DNA of 64,000 nucleotides from Hymenobacter telluris (GTDB lineage: Bacteria > Bacteroidota > Bacteroidia > Cytophagales > Hymenobacteraceae): positions 1 to 64,000 of the forward strand of contig NZ_JAFLQZ010000020.1 of NCBI RefSeq assembly GCF_017313265.1, read 5' to 3'. Of the stretch, positions 36,502-45,755 are shown piece by piece. Position 1 is the first letter of the stretch. Each line of letters begins with the position of its first letter. The position numbers were made by a program, and so were the translations under genes. The notes under the pieces are model-generated. The model had not been told where the DNA came from. It made no database searches and worked only from the letters and a program-made list of their open reading frames with translations.

Positions 36502-38982
36502 CTAGTTGATGGTTTTTACCGCGAGGCGGTAGCGCGGAATGGCTTCTACTTGCTGTAGCGCGCTTACCTGGCCACTAGCCGGAAACGTGGGCCGCCGGCC
36601 ATCTTCGAGGTAGATAGGAGTATCCTGGCGCAGCGGCAACACGCTTATCGTCAAGGGGTTGTGCAGGTTGTCGGCCACCAGGTTGCGGTAGCTGACGCGC
36701 CACGGGGCCCCGTTGTAGAAATCATCGGTGAGGAGCCGGGAGCCGGCGGCCAGGCGAATGGCATCCCCGGCATACGTGAAGCGCAGAATAATATCGTCCA
36801 GGCCGTTGAGCTTGGCGTTGGAGAGCGTGAGTTGCCAGCGGGCCGCCTGCTGGTAGGTGGAGTCGCTGGGTTCCACAGCACCCTTGGCCGGCCCGCCGAA
36901 CCGGATGGGCGGCACCGTACCGGCCGGCTTGAGCAAGGCCGTTTTAGCGCTGATGGTACGGGTAGGAGCGGTAGCCGTGTACGTCTGGAACAAGCCATTG
37001 ACGGAGCCTTTTTTGAGGGTCAGGCTACCCGTAGGCGCGGCGGGCAGGGCCGGGAACAGGCCGAGTTGAAACGCGGGCTGCCCCTCCGCCTGTAAGTGAA
37101 TTTGGTTGCCCTGGAAGTAGATTTCCTGGGGTGTCATCACCAGGCGCTCGGCCCCGGCCAGCGGCGCTTTCCACGTTTGGCGGGCTTGTTCTTCGCTGAG
37201 GAGCAGTACCTGCACGGGCGGGCCGGTACGCGGCTGCACCGTGAGGGCCACGCCGGGGCCGGGCTGCACATCCGCTACGCGCACTTGGCCGTTGGTGGCC
37301 GCCACGGGCCCGGCCGGAGTGCTTACGGCTTGCACCGTGGCCGCATCGAACACCAGCTCAGCCGGAATGCCGGGCTGCGCGAAAAAAACGTAGTAGGGCT
37401 CGGGGCCGACGGTGAGCTTGGTAAATAGCTGGGCAGTAGCGTATTTCAGCTTTGCTCCGCCAAGGTCGAGGTTGAAGGGCCAGATAAAGTAGCTGCCCGC
37501 TGGGACCGTAACGGGCGTTTGGGGGAACGTGAGCGTTTCGCCGGGTAGTTGCACCGCGAACTGCACGCCGGGCCGGGCGGGCATCGGGTAGTTGCGCACG
37601 TAGTTGTTCAGGAACAGGAAGCCGCTTTGGCCCTGCGTACGAACCGACCAGCGCGGCACGGCTAGGTCGCTGGCGTTGGTGGGCTGCACGGCAGGCGCGT
37701 GCGGCGCCATCGGGGCCAACTGGGGGCCAAACTCGTTCAGAAAATAATGCACCAGCTTGAGCTGGGCGAAGAGGGGGCTTTCGGCCCCGGTTTCGCCGAG
37801 TGGGGCCTGAAAATCGTAGCCGATGCGGGGCAAATCGTTGTAGCTGCTGGTGCGGCTCGATTCCTGTAACCAGGACAGCTTGCCCGGCGGGTTGCGGCCC
37901 CCGTGAAACATGTAGTAGCCGTACAGATTCACCCCCGAGCCCAATTGCACGGGCAGCATGGCGGCCACATCGGCGGGGGCGAGCAGTGGCCGGCGGCGGT
38001 ACATCACCGGTACGCCGCCCCCAAACTCGGCCCCCAGAAAAGGATAGTGCGCCAGCTGCGCGGGGTTGTTGCGCGGGGCCGTTTCGCCGCCCTGGATGCC
38101 CAAGTTGCCGCCCTCGCGGCTTTTGAAGCGGAAGTTGTACACCTCCACCGGCGCCATCTTGGCGGGGCCGCGCCCCCAGGGCTCGTCGGGGTAGCCGCCG
38201 AATACCGGCAGCACCTCCTGCTCGGGGTAGCGCGCCCCCTGCCAGCCGGTTACGGTGTAGAAGGGCACGTCGAAGCCTTCGGCCAAGGCCATTTCTTTGA
38301 GCTGCTGAATGTGCACCGCGCCCTGGCCGGTTTTGCCGCGGTTGTACTCGTTTTCGAGCTGAATGCCGATGATGGGGCCGCCGTCTTTCCACAGCAAGCC
38401 GTTGCTTTGCGCGCGTAACTGCTGCCAATAGGGGCGCACGGCGGCCAGGTAGGCGGGGGCATTGCTGCGCAGTGCCTCCGCTGGCACCTGCTTCACCAGC
38501 CAATCAGGAAACCCGCCATTGCGCAACTCCGCGTGGTTCCAAGGGCCAATGCGGGCCAGCACCAATAGGTGGTGCTTGGCGCAGAGCTGCACAAAGGCGC
38601 GGAAGTCCCGGTCGCCAGAGAAGTTGAATTTGCCTTGCTCTTCCTCGTGAAAAATCCAGAACAGGTAGGACGCCACGATTTGCACGCCGTTGGCTTTCAT
38701 CTTCAGCAGCTGCTCTTCCCAGCGGGCTTTGGGAAAGCGGGAGAAGTGAAATTCGCCCATGACGGGTAGCCAGGGCTGCCCGTCGCGGGTGAGGTACTGG
38801 CTGTTCACGCCCAGCGTGTGGCCATTGGGCGCGGTGCTGGTGCCCAGGCGCAGGTAGCCGGTTTCGGGGGGTGGGGCAGGTACGGTAGCATCCACCACCA
38901 ACGGGCCCGCCGCTGGTTGGGCAAGCCCCTGGTGGCTGCCTGCTAAGGCCAGTATAACTACAAGGAAAGAGGATAGCTTCAC
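36502..38982 (-). CDS. Glycoside hydrolase family 35 beta-galactosidase-like
   Basis: An 826-residue secreted enzyme expected to release terminal beta-galactose. A GTG at 38982 directly begins a signal peptide (MKLSSFLVVILALAGSHQGL) and sits four bases past the stop of the upstream gene. An ATG at 39051 would overlap that gene and bury the signal peptide. The TIM barrel shows GEFHFSRFP, the acid/base motif IQLENEY (E212) and nucleophile motif LGAEFGGG (E319). The downstream beta-rich domains are typical of GH35. Exo-acting on a galactan or arabinogalactan-type side chain is plausible but inferred. Confidence 0.9.
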   Translation of the reverse strand: MKLSSFLVVILALAGSHQGLAQPAAGPLVVDATVPAPPPETGYLRLGTSTAPNGHTLGVNSQYLTRDGQPWLPVMGEFHFSRFPKARWEEQLLKMKANGVQIVASYLFWIFHEEEQGKFNFSGDRDFRAFVQLCAKHHLLVLARIGPWNHAELRNGGFPDWLVKQVPAEALRSNAPAYLAAVRPYWQQLRAQSNGLLWKDGGPIIGIQLENEYNRGKTGQGAVHIQQLKEMALAEGFDVPFYTVTGWQGARYPEQEVLPVFGGYPDEPWGRGPAKMAPVEVYNFRFKSREGGNLGIQGGETAPRNNPAQLAHYPFLGAEFGGGVPVMYRRRPLLAPADVAAMLPVQLGSGVNLYGYYMFHGGRNPPGKLSWLQESSRTSSYNDLPRIGYDFQAPLGETGAESPLFAQLKLVHYFLNEFGPQLAPMAPHAPAVQPTNASDLAVPRWSVRTQGQSGFLFLNNYVRNYPMPARPGVQFAVQLPGETLTFPQTPVTVPAGSYFIWPFNLDLGGAKLKYATAQLFTKLTVGPEPYYVFFAQPGIPAELVFDAATVQAVSTPAGPVAATNGQVRVADVQPGPGVALTVQPRTGPPVQVLLLSEEQARQTWKAPLAGAERLVMTPQEIYFQGNQIHLQAEGQPAFQLGLFPALPAAPTGSLTLKKGSVNGLFQTYTATAPTRTISAKTALLKPAGTVPPIRFGGPAKGAVEPSDSTYQQAARWQLTLSNAKLNGLDDIILRFTYAGDAIRLAAGSRLLTDDFYNGAPWRVSYRNLVADNLHNPLTISVLPLRQDTPIYLEDGRRPTFPASGQVSALQQVEAIPRYRLAVKTIN

Positions 38983-38986
38983 GGCA

Positions 38987-41900
38987 TTACGTGGAAAGAA
39001 AGGCAGGGAAAGGCCGGCGCAGCAGCTGCAAATGCGTGTGGGCGCCGGCATGGCGTTGGTCCTGAGTTAGCACGGTGGTTAAGGCAGCTTCGGCCTCGGG
39101 CAAGTGGTGCAAACCCAGGTAACCCAGCCCAATGAGGTAACGGCAATGCAGGGCATTGCGCTGGCTTAGGTTGTCCTCGAATATCAATAAGTCAGGCAGC
39201 GACACGGCAAAGTAGTCGAGTTTCACGTCGTCCTCCAGATGTTGCTGGCCGTAGTGAAGCAAGCCGTTAAAAATGATTTGCCCTTGCTCCATGTTGCCTA
39301 ATTGCTCCCAAGCCAAGCCCTGGTAGAAAATCTGGTCGGGCTGGGCGTCGTTGTAGAACAGGGCGGCCGCGGGCTTGCTGTTGCCGGTGGTAGCGTGCTG
39401 CCAGGCGGCCCTGGCCGCCTCCGGCTGGCCCAACGCTTCGTAAGCGCAGCCAAGCCAGTAGTGCAGCTCGTTTTCGGGAGCACCGGGCAGCTTCCCTTCG
39501 CCCAGATTACGGGGGTAGCTAGGGGCCAGGGCCTGGGTGAGGCGGGCCACGGCATTGGCGGGCCGGCCCGCGTGCAGGTCGGCTTTAGCCAGTTCGGTCA
39601 GGCTCCGCAGGTACTCGCCCGATACCTTGCCCTCGCCGCCTTCCCAAGGGTGGAACTGACGACTCATCAGGAGCTGATACGCGCGCTCCGGCTGGTTGAG
39701 TTGGTTGTATAAAGCAACGCGCTCCAGGTACAGGTCGTCGCGGAATTCGACCTGGGGTAGGTGGGTTTCCAGTAAAGCCAGCTGCTCGGGTAGTGTTCGG
39801 TTCAGGCGGCGGTAGAGCTGGGCCAGCTCCATGAGCACGCGGGCGTCGGTTGGGTCCAGCGCAAAGGCTTTTTCAAAGCAGGCCAAGGCCTGCTCGGGCT
39901 GGTTGCGTTTGTTGAAATAGGCAATGCCCAAGTTGCGCCAGGCGGTAGGGAAAGCCGGGGCCCGGACAGTGGCCAGCTCCCAGGCGGCAATGGCCTCGTC
40001 GTACTGCCGCTTGTCGTACCAGAGGTTGCCGAGCAAATAAGGCGCTTGGGCATCGGTGGGGTTGAGGCTGGTGGCCAGCTGCAAGGCCGCAATATCTTCC
40101 AGCCGATTGGGGAAATACCGGCTGGCTGGCGTGGCGGCGCCTTGCCGAGCCGCTACCAGGGCCTGGCTGGCGTCGCCTTGCAGCTGCCGGAAACGGGCCA
40201 AATGGTAAGCTGCAAGTGGGTCAGAAGCCGCAAAATACCGGGCAATGGTGAGTAGCTGCACTGCCTCATCGTAGCGTCCCATGGCCCCGTGGTCGAGGGC
40301 GTATTCAATGAGTGTATGGGCATTGCCGCGGGCCAACGTTTGCACTTGGCTGATGCACGTTTGCGCCGCCGCATCGTTACTCAACCGATACGTTAGTGCC
40401 TGTTCCAGTAGTGCCCCCAGGTTGAACCCGTCCCGGCGCAGGGCTTCGGTACCGGTGGCCAAGGCTTCCGAGGTGCGGCCTAGCAAGCGCAGAGCGGCGG
40501 CCTTCACCACGTACGCCTTGCTGCTGCGGGCATTGCGGTCCAGGGCCCAATTGATGTGCTCCAGCGCCAGCGCGTAGTGGCCGCGGGCCATATCGAGTTG
40601 TGCCACGGCAAAGTAGGCCGCATCCTGCCAGGCGCTGCTCCAGGTGGCTTTGAAAAAGGCATTGTACGCTTCGTCAACCCGGTTTTGGTACTTCAGGCTA
40701 AGCCCCAGGTTGTAGTAGGCTTCTCCATCGTAGGGGTTGGGGTTGCGCTGGGTGAGGGTGGCAATGGCTTGCCGGAAGTACAACTCACTTTTCGCAAACT
40801 GACCCCGGCGTAAATACCACCCCCCCAGCGCGTTGTTGTTGCGCGCATCCTGCGGGTCGCGGCGCAAGGCTTCCTCGTAGTAGGGCACGGGGCTGTAGGT
40901 GGCGTGTCGGTATTGCTCCAGGTGCTGGCCGGTCAGGAAAAGCTGCTCGTTGTTTTCCACCGCCGCAGGCTCCAGAGCCGGCTTGGCGGGCTGAGGTACC
41001 TCGTTTTGCTTGTTGGCGGCCGGGGCGTAGCGCAGCAGCTCAACCCCGTGGGTGTCCTGAATCAGCAGTAGCCAGTCCTGCTCGGTGGTGCCCGCGGGTA
41101 AGGTTACACGGTGCGCAAAACTTTGCTCGGGTGCCAGGTCGTGGGTTTCGTCGAGTACTGCCTGGCCAGCTAGCAGCAGCTGCACCCGGCAGCCGGGCTG
41201 GGCCGACGTTACGAACACCTTCACCTCCACTTCGGTGGCGCCAACGGCTTCCACGTTCACCAGCACGTCTTTGGTGGCATTTTTCACCACGCCCAGCGCT
41301 TGGTAAGGCAAAAAGTACTGCGTAAACGACTTTTCCTCGTAGGGCATCAGCCAAGTGAAATCCGGCTGGTTATCCGTGAACATGCCCGTCATCAGCTCGA
41401 TGTAGGGGCCGTCCTCGTCGGTCAGGTTTCGGTCCCAGGCCTGCCCGAAGTCGCCGTGGCCCCAGGTCCACTGCTTTTTGCCCGGCGACACGTGGTGGTT
41501 GGCCACGTGCAGCAGCCCGGCTTGCGTGTCGTGCTCGTAGCCGCCCACAAAATCGTAGTCGGAGTGGATAGCCATGTACGAGGTGGGCACCGGAATATTG
41601 CGGTAGCGCGAAATGTCGGTGCCCGGTGCATAATCGACCTTGTAATAGGTGCCGGTGGCAATGGGGAAGGTCGATACGTCGCGCTTGCCGTGGTCGAATA
41701 CCGCGTTTACGTCGGGCGGAAACACCGATTGGTAGTCGTCGTTGACGCGCACGGCCGGATTGGCCCACCACAAAAACGTCTGGGGCAAGGGCGTGCGGTT
41801 GTAGAGCTGGGCCTTGATTTCCAGGTACGCCCGGTCGGGGTGCAGCGTGAAGCCGGTCAGGCCCTTGGTGCCAAACATGCGCTCCACCTCGTTCACCCAC

Positions 41901-42340
41901 ACCGTACAGCTGCCGTCGGCGTGTTCTTCCAACCGGAAATCCACGGGGTCAAACGTGCTGGGGCGGTGGTGCTGGGGCCAGTTGAACTCGATGCCGCCCG
42001 AAATCCAGGGCCCGGTCAGGCCGACCAGCGCGGGCTTAATCACCTGGTTGTAGTACACGAAATGGCGTTGCCTGAGCTTGTCGTAGGCCATCTGTACCCG
42101 CCCGCCCAGTTCGGGCAGAATCATGATTTTCAGGTACTTGTTTTCCAGAAACAGGCCGATGTAGTTACGGTCCTGCTTCTCGTCGTAAATCTTGTCGATG
42201 ACCGGGTGCGGGTACACGGCGCCGCTGCTGCCCTGGTACACCCGCTTCTCGAAGAACATCGGGTTTTTATCGGGCTTCCCTACTGCGTAGGTGGGAATGC
42301 TCACCGTTTCCTGCCACACAGATACCGTTGGAGTGCGCAT
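38987..42340 (-). CDS. DUF5107 and TPR-repeat protein
   Basis: A 1117-residue protein without a signal peptide, so probably cytoplasmic. The N-terminal about 400 residues match DUF5107 and look like a galactose-mutarotase-type beta-sandwich (ENKYLKIMILPELGGRVQ, SGGIEFNWPQHH). The rest is a long array of tetratricopeptide repeats (for example AYYNLGLSLKYQNRVDEAYN, AWRNLGIAYFNKR). Its catalytic role is not known to me. Position between the sugar porter (37 bases upstream) and GH35 (4 bases downstream) implies handling of the imported saccharide or scaffolding of the pathway. Confidence 0.85.
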   Translation of the reverse strand: MRTPTVSVWQETVSIPTYAVGKPDKNPMFFEKRVYQGSSGAVYPHPVIDKIYDEKQDRNYIGLFLENKYLKIMILPELGGRVQMAYDKLRQRHFVYYNQVIKPALVGLTGPWISGGIEFNWPQHHRPSTFDPVDFRLEEHADGSCTVWVNEVERMFGTKGLTGFTLHPDRAYLEIKAQLYNRTPLPQTFLWWANPAVRVNDDYQSVFPPDVNAVFDHGKRDVSTFPIATGTYYKVDYAPGTDISRYRNIPVPTSYMAIHSDYDFVGGYEHDTQAGLLHVANHHVSPGKKQWTWGHGDFGQAWDRNLTDEDGPYIELMTGMFTDNQPDFTWLMPYEEKSFTQYFLPYQALGVVKNATKDVLVNVEAVGATEVEVKVFVTSAQPGCRVQLLLAGQAVLDETHDLAPEQSFAHRVTLPAGTTEQDWLLLIQDTHGVELLRYAPAANKQNEVPQPAKPALEPAAVENNEQLFLTGQHLEQYRHATYSPVPYYEEALRRDPQDARNNNALGGWYLRRGQFAKSELYFRQAIATLTQRNPNPYDGEAYYNLGLSLKYQNRVDEAYNAFFKATWSSAWQDAAYFAVAQLDMARGHYALALEHINWALDRNARSSKAYVVKAAALRLLGRTSEALATGTEALRRDGFNLGALLEQALTYRLSNDAAAQTCISQVQTLARGNAHTLIEYALDHGAMGRYDEAVQLLTIARYFAASDPLAAYHLARFRQLQGDASQALVAARQGAATPASRYFPNRLEDIAALQLATSLNPTDAQAPYLLGNLWYDKRQYDEAIAAWELATVRAPAFPTAWRNLGIAYFNKRNQPEQALACFEKAFALDPTDARVLMELAQLYRRLNRTLPEQLALLETHLPQVEFRDDLYLERVALYNQLNQPERAYQLLMSRQFHPWEGGEGKVSGEYLRSLTELAKADLHAGRPANAVARLTQALAPSYPRNLGEGKLPGAPENELHYWLGCAYEALGQPEAARAAWQHATTGNSKPAAALFYNDAQPDQIFYQGLAWEQLGNMEQGQIIFNGLLHYGQQHLEDDVKLDYFAVSLPDLLIFEDNLSQRNALHCRYLIGLGYLGLHHLPEAEAALTTVLTQDQRHAGAHTHLQLLRRPFPAFLST

Positions 42341-42377
42341 AGAGGCTCGTTGCTGGTTAGCGGTTCAGAAGTAAGAA

Positions 42378-43745
42378 TTAGTGCCGGGCGAAGGAGCCTT
42401 CCAATTGTTCCAGGGTCTGGCCCTTGGTTTCCTGCACGTTGGCCCGCACGAAGAAGAAGCCCAGCAGGCAAATGCCCGCGTAGAGGTAAAAGGGCCCGTA
42501 GGTGCCAATGGCCTGAGCCAGCACAGGAAACGTGAACACCAGCACAAAATAGGCCCCCCACAAGGCCACCGTGGCTACTGAAGAGGCCACGCCCCGGATG
42601 CGGGTCGGGAAAATCTCGGAAATCACCACCCACGTCACCGGGGCCAACGACAGCCCGTAGGTGCCAATAGCGGCCAGCACCACCCCCGATACCAGCCCCG
42701 GCGCGGCGTGGCGTTGCAGCAAAAACGCCAACACCAGGTACAGCACCGCCAGCCCCAGAGAGCCAAACAGCAGCAACGGCCGCCGCCCCAGCCTATCCAC
42801 CAAAAACATGGCCACCAGCGTAAATCCCAGGTTGACCACCCCGATGCCAATGGTTTCGAGTAGCTGCCGGTTGAGGTCGGCGCCCACCGCCGCGAAGATG
42901 GTGGAGGTGTAATTGAACACCACGTTGATGCCGCAGAACTGCTGAAACACGGCCAGCGCCACGCCCACCACCACCGCCGGCCGCACATCCATGCTCAGCA
43001 CATCCCGAAACCGGGCCCGGGGCTCCTTGTCTACCGGGGCGCTCAAGCCCACCAGCGTCGTCTCAACAAAGGCTGCGTTGCCAATCTTGCGCAGTACGGC
43101 CTCTGCCTGGGGCAACCGCCCAGCTTGCGCCAGCCAGCGGGGGCTTTCGGGCAGCCACATCACCCCCAGCAGAAACAGCCCGGCCGGTACTGCCCCCAGC
43201 CCAAACATCCAGCGCCAAGCATCGGGGCCGGTATCAGCCAGGAAGTAGTTCACGAGGTTGGTTACCAGAATGCCGATGACGATGGTGAGCTGGTTGATGG
43301 CCACGTTGCGGCCCCGCACCGCCGCCGGCGATACTTCGGCAATGTAGAGCGGGCTCAGCATGGAAGCCATTCCGACCCCGATGCCGGCGGCAAAACGCGC
43401 CACCACAAACAACCCCAGGCCTGGCGCTACCGCCATGCCCACCGACGAAACCAGAAAGATGCCCGCCGCCAGCAGCAGCCCCGGCCGCCGCCCGTAGCGG
43501 TCTGCAAGCTGGCCGGCTACCAAGCAGCCCGCCATGCAGCCCAGCGCCAACGAGCCAGTAAGAAAGCCTTCCCACCACGCGGTAAGCCCGAATTGCTGGC
43601 GCAGAAAAGGCAAGGCCCCGGAAATTACCGCAAAATCGAACCCAAACAGGTAGCCTCCCAGCGCCGCAATGAAGGCAATACCAACGATGTAAGTGGATTG
43701 AACAACTACGGGGGAAGCGGCAAACTCAGGTGGGCGGGAAGCCAT
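42378..43745 (-). CDS. MFS sugar porter family transporter
   Basis: A 455-residue inner-membrane symporter with 12 predicted helices, carrying sugar-porter signatures: GYLFGFDFAVISGALPF in helix 1, ADRYGRRPG in loop 2-3, PESPRWL after helix 6, DRLGRRPLL in loop 8-9 and the C-terminal VQETKGQTLEQLE (PETKG-type). It probably imports the monosaccharide released by GH35/GH2. It is the first gene of the operon running MFS, DUF5107, GH35, GH2, and is divergent from the AraC regulator. Confidence 0.92.
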   Translation of the reverse strand: MASRPPEFAASPVVVQSTYIVGIAFIAALGGYLFGFDFAVISGALPFLRQQFGLTAWWEGFLTGSLALGCMAGCLVAGQLADRYGRRPGLLLAAGIFLVSSVGMAVAPGLGLFVVARFAAGIGVGMASMLSPLYIAEVSPAAVRGRNVAINQLTIVIGILVTNLVNYFLADTGPDAWRWMFGLGAVPAGLFLLGVMWLPESPRWLAQAGRLPQAEAVLRKIGNAAFVETTLVGLSAPVDKEPRARFRDVLSMDVRPAVVVGVALAVFQQFCGINVVFNYTSTIFAAVGADLNRQLLETIGIGVVNLGFTLVAMFLVDRLGRRPLLLFGSLGLAVLYLVLAFLLQRHAAPGLVSGVVLAAIGTYGLSLAPVTWVVISEIFPTRIRGVASSVATVALWGAYFVLVFTFPVLAQAIGTYGPFYLYAGICLLGFFFVRANVQETKGQTLEQLEGSFARH

Positions 43746-43960
43746 GGGCGCGGGTGGGAGTAGGTGGTGAAAGGGCTGCTAGCAGAAAGCAGGAGCGTTC
43801 CACCGCGGCCCGGCGCAGTACAGGAGGGGGGGGCGCAACCGACAAGCAATTGCAAAGCATCCTCTACAAAGATGAGCAGCTATCAATCGGTTGAAAATGG
43901 CTTTTCCAACGAAAAGATGGACGATACAACTTGTAAGCAGGCGCGCTACCTTTCGCACTT
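43746..43960. promoter_or_regulatory. Divergent control region of the PUL
   Basis: The 215-base gap between the MFS and AraC genes must hold both promoters. TACCTTTC at 43947-43954 is a one-mismatch -7 element for araC and lies only six bases before its ATG. An AraC-binding site is expected here but no clear direct repeat was identified. Confidence 0.45.
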
Positions 43961-44833
43961 ATGAAAGACGGATTCCACGGCCAGCGTAGCTACCGCCTGC
44001 CGGTACCCTTGCTGCACGAAGCGGCGGCTCACCCTCTGTGCCAGGGCCTGCACCTCACCGATATCGGCTTTTATCCGGTAGCCAAGGCTCATAAGCGCAC
44101 CCGGCGGACGGGCAGTGCACAATACATTCTGCTGTACTGCGTGCAAGGCAGCGGCTGGTACCAACTCAACCAAGCTGAAAAATACACCTTGCGGGCGGGC
44201 CAATGGATTATTCTGCCGGCGCACGTACCTCACAAGTATGCCGCCGACGAAACCACACCCTGGACTATCTACTGGCTGCACTTCACCGGTACCCAGGCCG
44301 CGGCCCTCTACACCTACCTAATGGAGCATACTCCCGCAGGGCCCGCCACTGTGCTACCCACCGACGAGCGGTTCCAACTGTTCGAGGAACTCTTTTCGCA
44401 GCTCACTTTATCGGCTACCCTGGCCGGCGTGGTGCAGGCCAGTGCCCGCTTGCCTCACTTTCTGCTGGCGCTATTGCCCTCGGCCACCCACCCGGCACAA
44501 CTTTCGCCCGCGGCGCATAGCATTGCCCACTCCATTCGGTTCATGCGTGAGCACCTGGCCCGCAGTTTCACCGTGGCGGAGCTGGCGGCGCAAGCGGGGT
44601 TGTCGGCCTCGTATTATTCGGCCGTGTTCAGGGCGCAGACGGGCCGTTCGCCCATCGTGTTTTTCAATTTCCTGAAAATGCAGGAAGCCTGTCAGCAGCT
44701 CGCCTACAGCAAGTTGCGCATCAAGGAAGTAGCCGGCCAACTAGGCTTCGACGACGTGTACTACTTTTCCCGCGTGTTCACGAAGCTGATGGGCTTATCG
44801 CCCCGGCAGTTCCGGCAGGCAGACCGGGGGTAA
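43961..44833 (+). CDS. AraC family transcriptional regulator of the PUL
   Basis: A 290-residue regulator with an N-terminal cupin sugar-sensing domain (residues about 25-140; QYILLYCVQGSGWYQLN, LRAGQWIILPAHVPH) and a C-terminal double helix-turn-helix (about 190-285; FTVAELAAQAGLSASYYSAVF, RIKEVAGQLGFDDVYYFSRVF). It is divergent from the MFS-GH operon and most simply activates it in response to an internal sugar. This regulation comes in addition to the sigma/FecR pair at the other end. Confidence 0.92.
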   Translation: MKDGFHGQRSYRLPVPLLHEAAAHPLCQGLHLTDIGFYPVAKAHKRTRRTGSAQYILLYCVQGSGWYQLNQAEKYTLRAGQWIILPAHVPHKYAADETTPWTIYWLHFTGTQAAALYTYLMEHTPAGPATVLPTDERFQLFEELFSQLTLSATLAGVVQASARLPHFLLALLPSATHPAQLSPAAHSIAHSIRFMREHLARSFTVAELAAQAGLSASYYSAVFRAQTGRSPIVFFNFLKMQEACQQLAYSKLRIKEVAGQLGFDDVYYFSRVFTKLMGLSPRQFRQADRG

Positions 44834-45165
44834 TGCAGCAACTGAGCGGCTGGTCGGCGGTAGTTGCAACGTGTGCCTGGGGGTGGGTGATGTTGCGCTC
44901 CGGGCGCGGGTGGTACCTCACAAGCTGGCCCCCCAATGGCATTGGGGGCTACAAGTGAGCGGGCCTACGATGCCGTGGCTGCGTTTACCACTGCCGCGAG
45001 TAGGAAGCAGCTGCTAAAGCCTGGGGAATGGAGCAGCCGTGAGTGGCCCTGAAGGAGGAATGATAGCAGTTTATAGCCCGCTTTCGTACAAGCAGGTAGA
45101 GTTGATGTAGCGCGGCAGCAGTCCGCTGTCCGTCTGCTGCCGCCATTCTTATTTTCCTCGTCTTG
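44834..45165. other. Intergenic region with terminator-like hairpin
   Basis: An 8-bp stem CCCCCAAT/ATTGGGGG (44930-44937 with 44941-44948) with a 3-base loop lies about 100 bases after araC and could end its transcript, though no T-run follows. No gene was found in the remainder. Confidence 0.45.
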
Positions 45166-45588
45166 ATGGTTACGTCCGTGGCAATTCCGGTGGGCTCCTT
45201 TAAAAACGAAGCGGCTCATCTTTCAATTCATCCTGCTGGCTTTCTTCACCTGACTTGGTTGCCAGGATCAGCCTCGGGTGCTGCTACGCGCGCAGTATTT
45301 GAGTACATCTTACACGCGCTGCACGCCCTCGGCTACAGCAAAGTGCTCAGCGACCAACGCCAGATGGTTCCTCCCTCCAACGAAGACACGGCGTGGTACG
45401 TGCTTGATTGGTTGCCCCGCGCCGCAGAGCAAGGCTACCGGTACGGAGCCTTGGTGAGTGCCAACCACTTATTTGCGCGCTTAGCCCTGCACAGCATCAG
45501 CCAGCAGGCCATGCGGCAATCCACTTTGGTGTACCAGCACTTCGACCGGGAGGACGTAGCCATCGATTGGTTGCTGGCTCAGCAATAG
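45166..45588 (+). CDS. Small protein, paralog of 58221-58637
   Basis: Not recognised by name. The 140-residue cytoplasmic protein has the pattern of a STAS/SpoIIAA-like fold: a strand-rich N-terminus (HLSIHPAGFLHLTWLPG), then a conserved-looking WYVLDWLPRAAEQGYRY segment and a C-terminal DWLLAQQ helix. The product of 58221-58637 has the same layout (EWIAKDWAPRASAQG, then EEAQEWLRQAQ), so the two are diverged paralogs. The ATG at 45166 is used. No partner kinase or phosphatase is adjacent. Confidence 0.65.
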   Translation: MVTSVAIPVGSFKNEAAHLSIHPAGFLHLTWLPGSASGAATRAVFEYILHALHALGYSKVLSDQRQMVPPSNEDTAWYVLDWLPRAAEQGYRYGALVSANHLFARLALHSISQQAMRQSTLVYQHFDREDVAIDWLLAQQ

Positions 45589-45755
45589 GCAACGCTCCGT
45601 CGATGAAGATGTTCTAGCAGCAGCGCCCACAGGTTGCGGCTGGTAGCAGCGCTGGTCAACGGGCACTGGCAGCTGAATGTGCGGCCTTACCACCTCTCAG
45701 ATGCAGTATTAGCGCTGCGGCTGAGGCATGTCTTATTTGCTAGAATGCTCAGCCA

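Noticed and set aside
41300-42535. A 411-codon plus-strand open frame opposite the DUF5107 gene
   Set aside because: It is an antisense shadow; the minus-strand protein has clear family motifs throughout.
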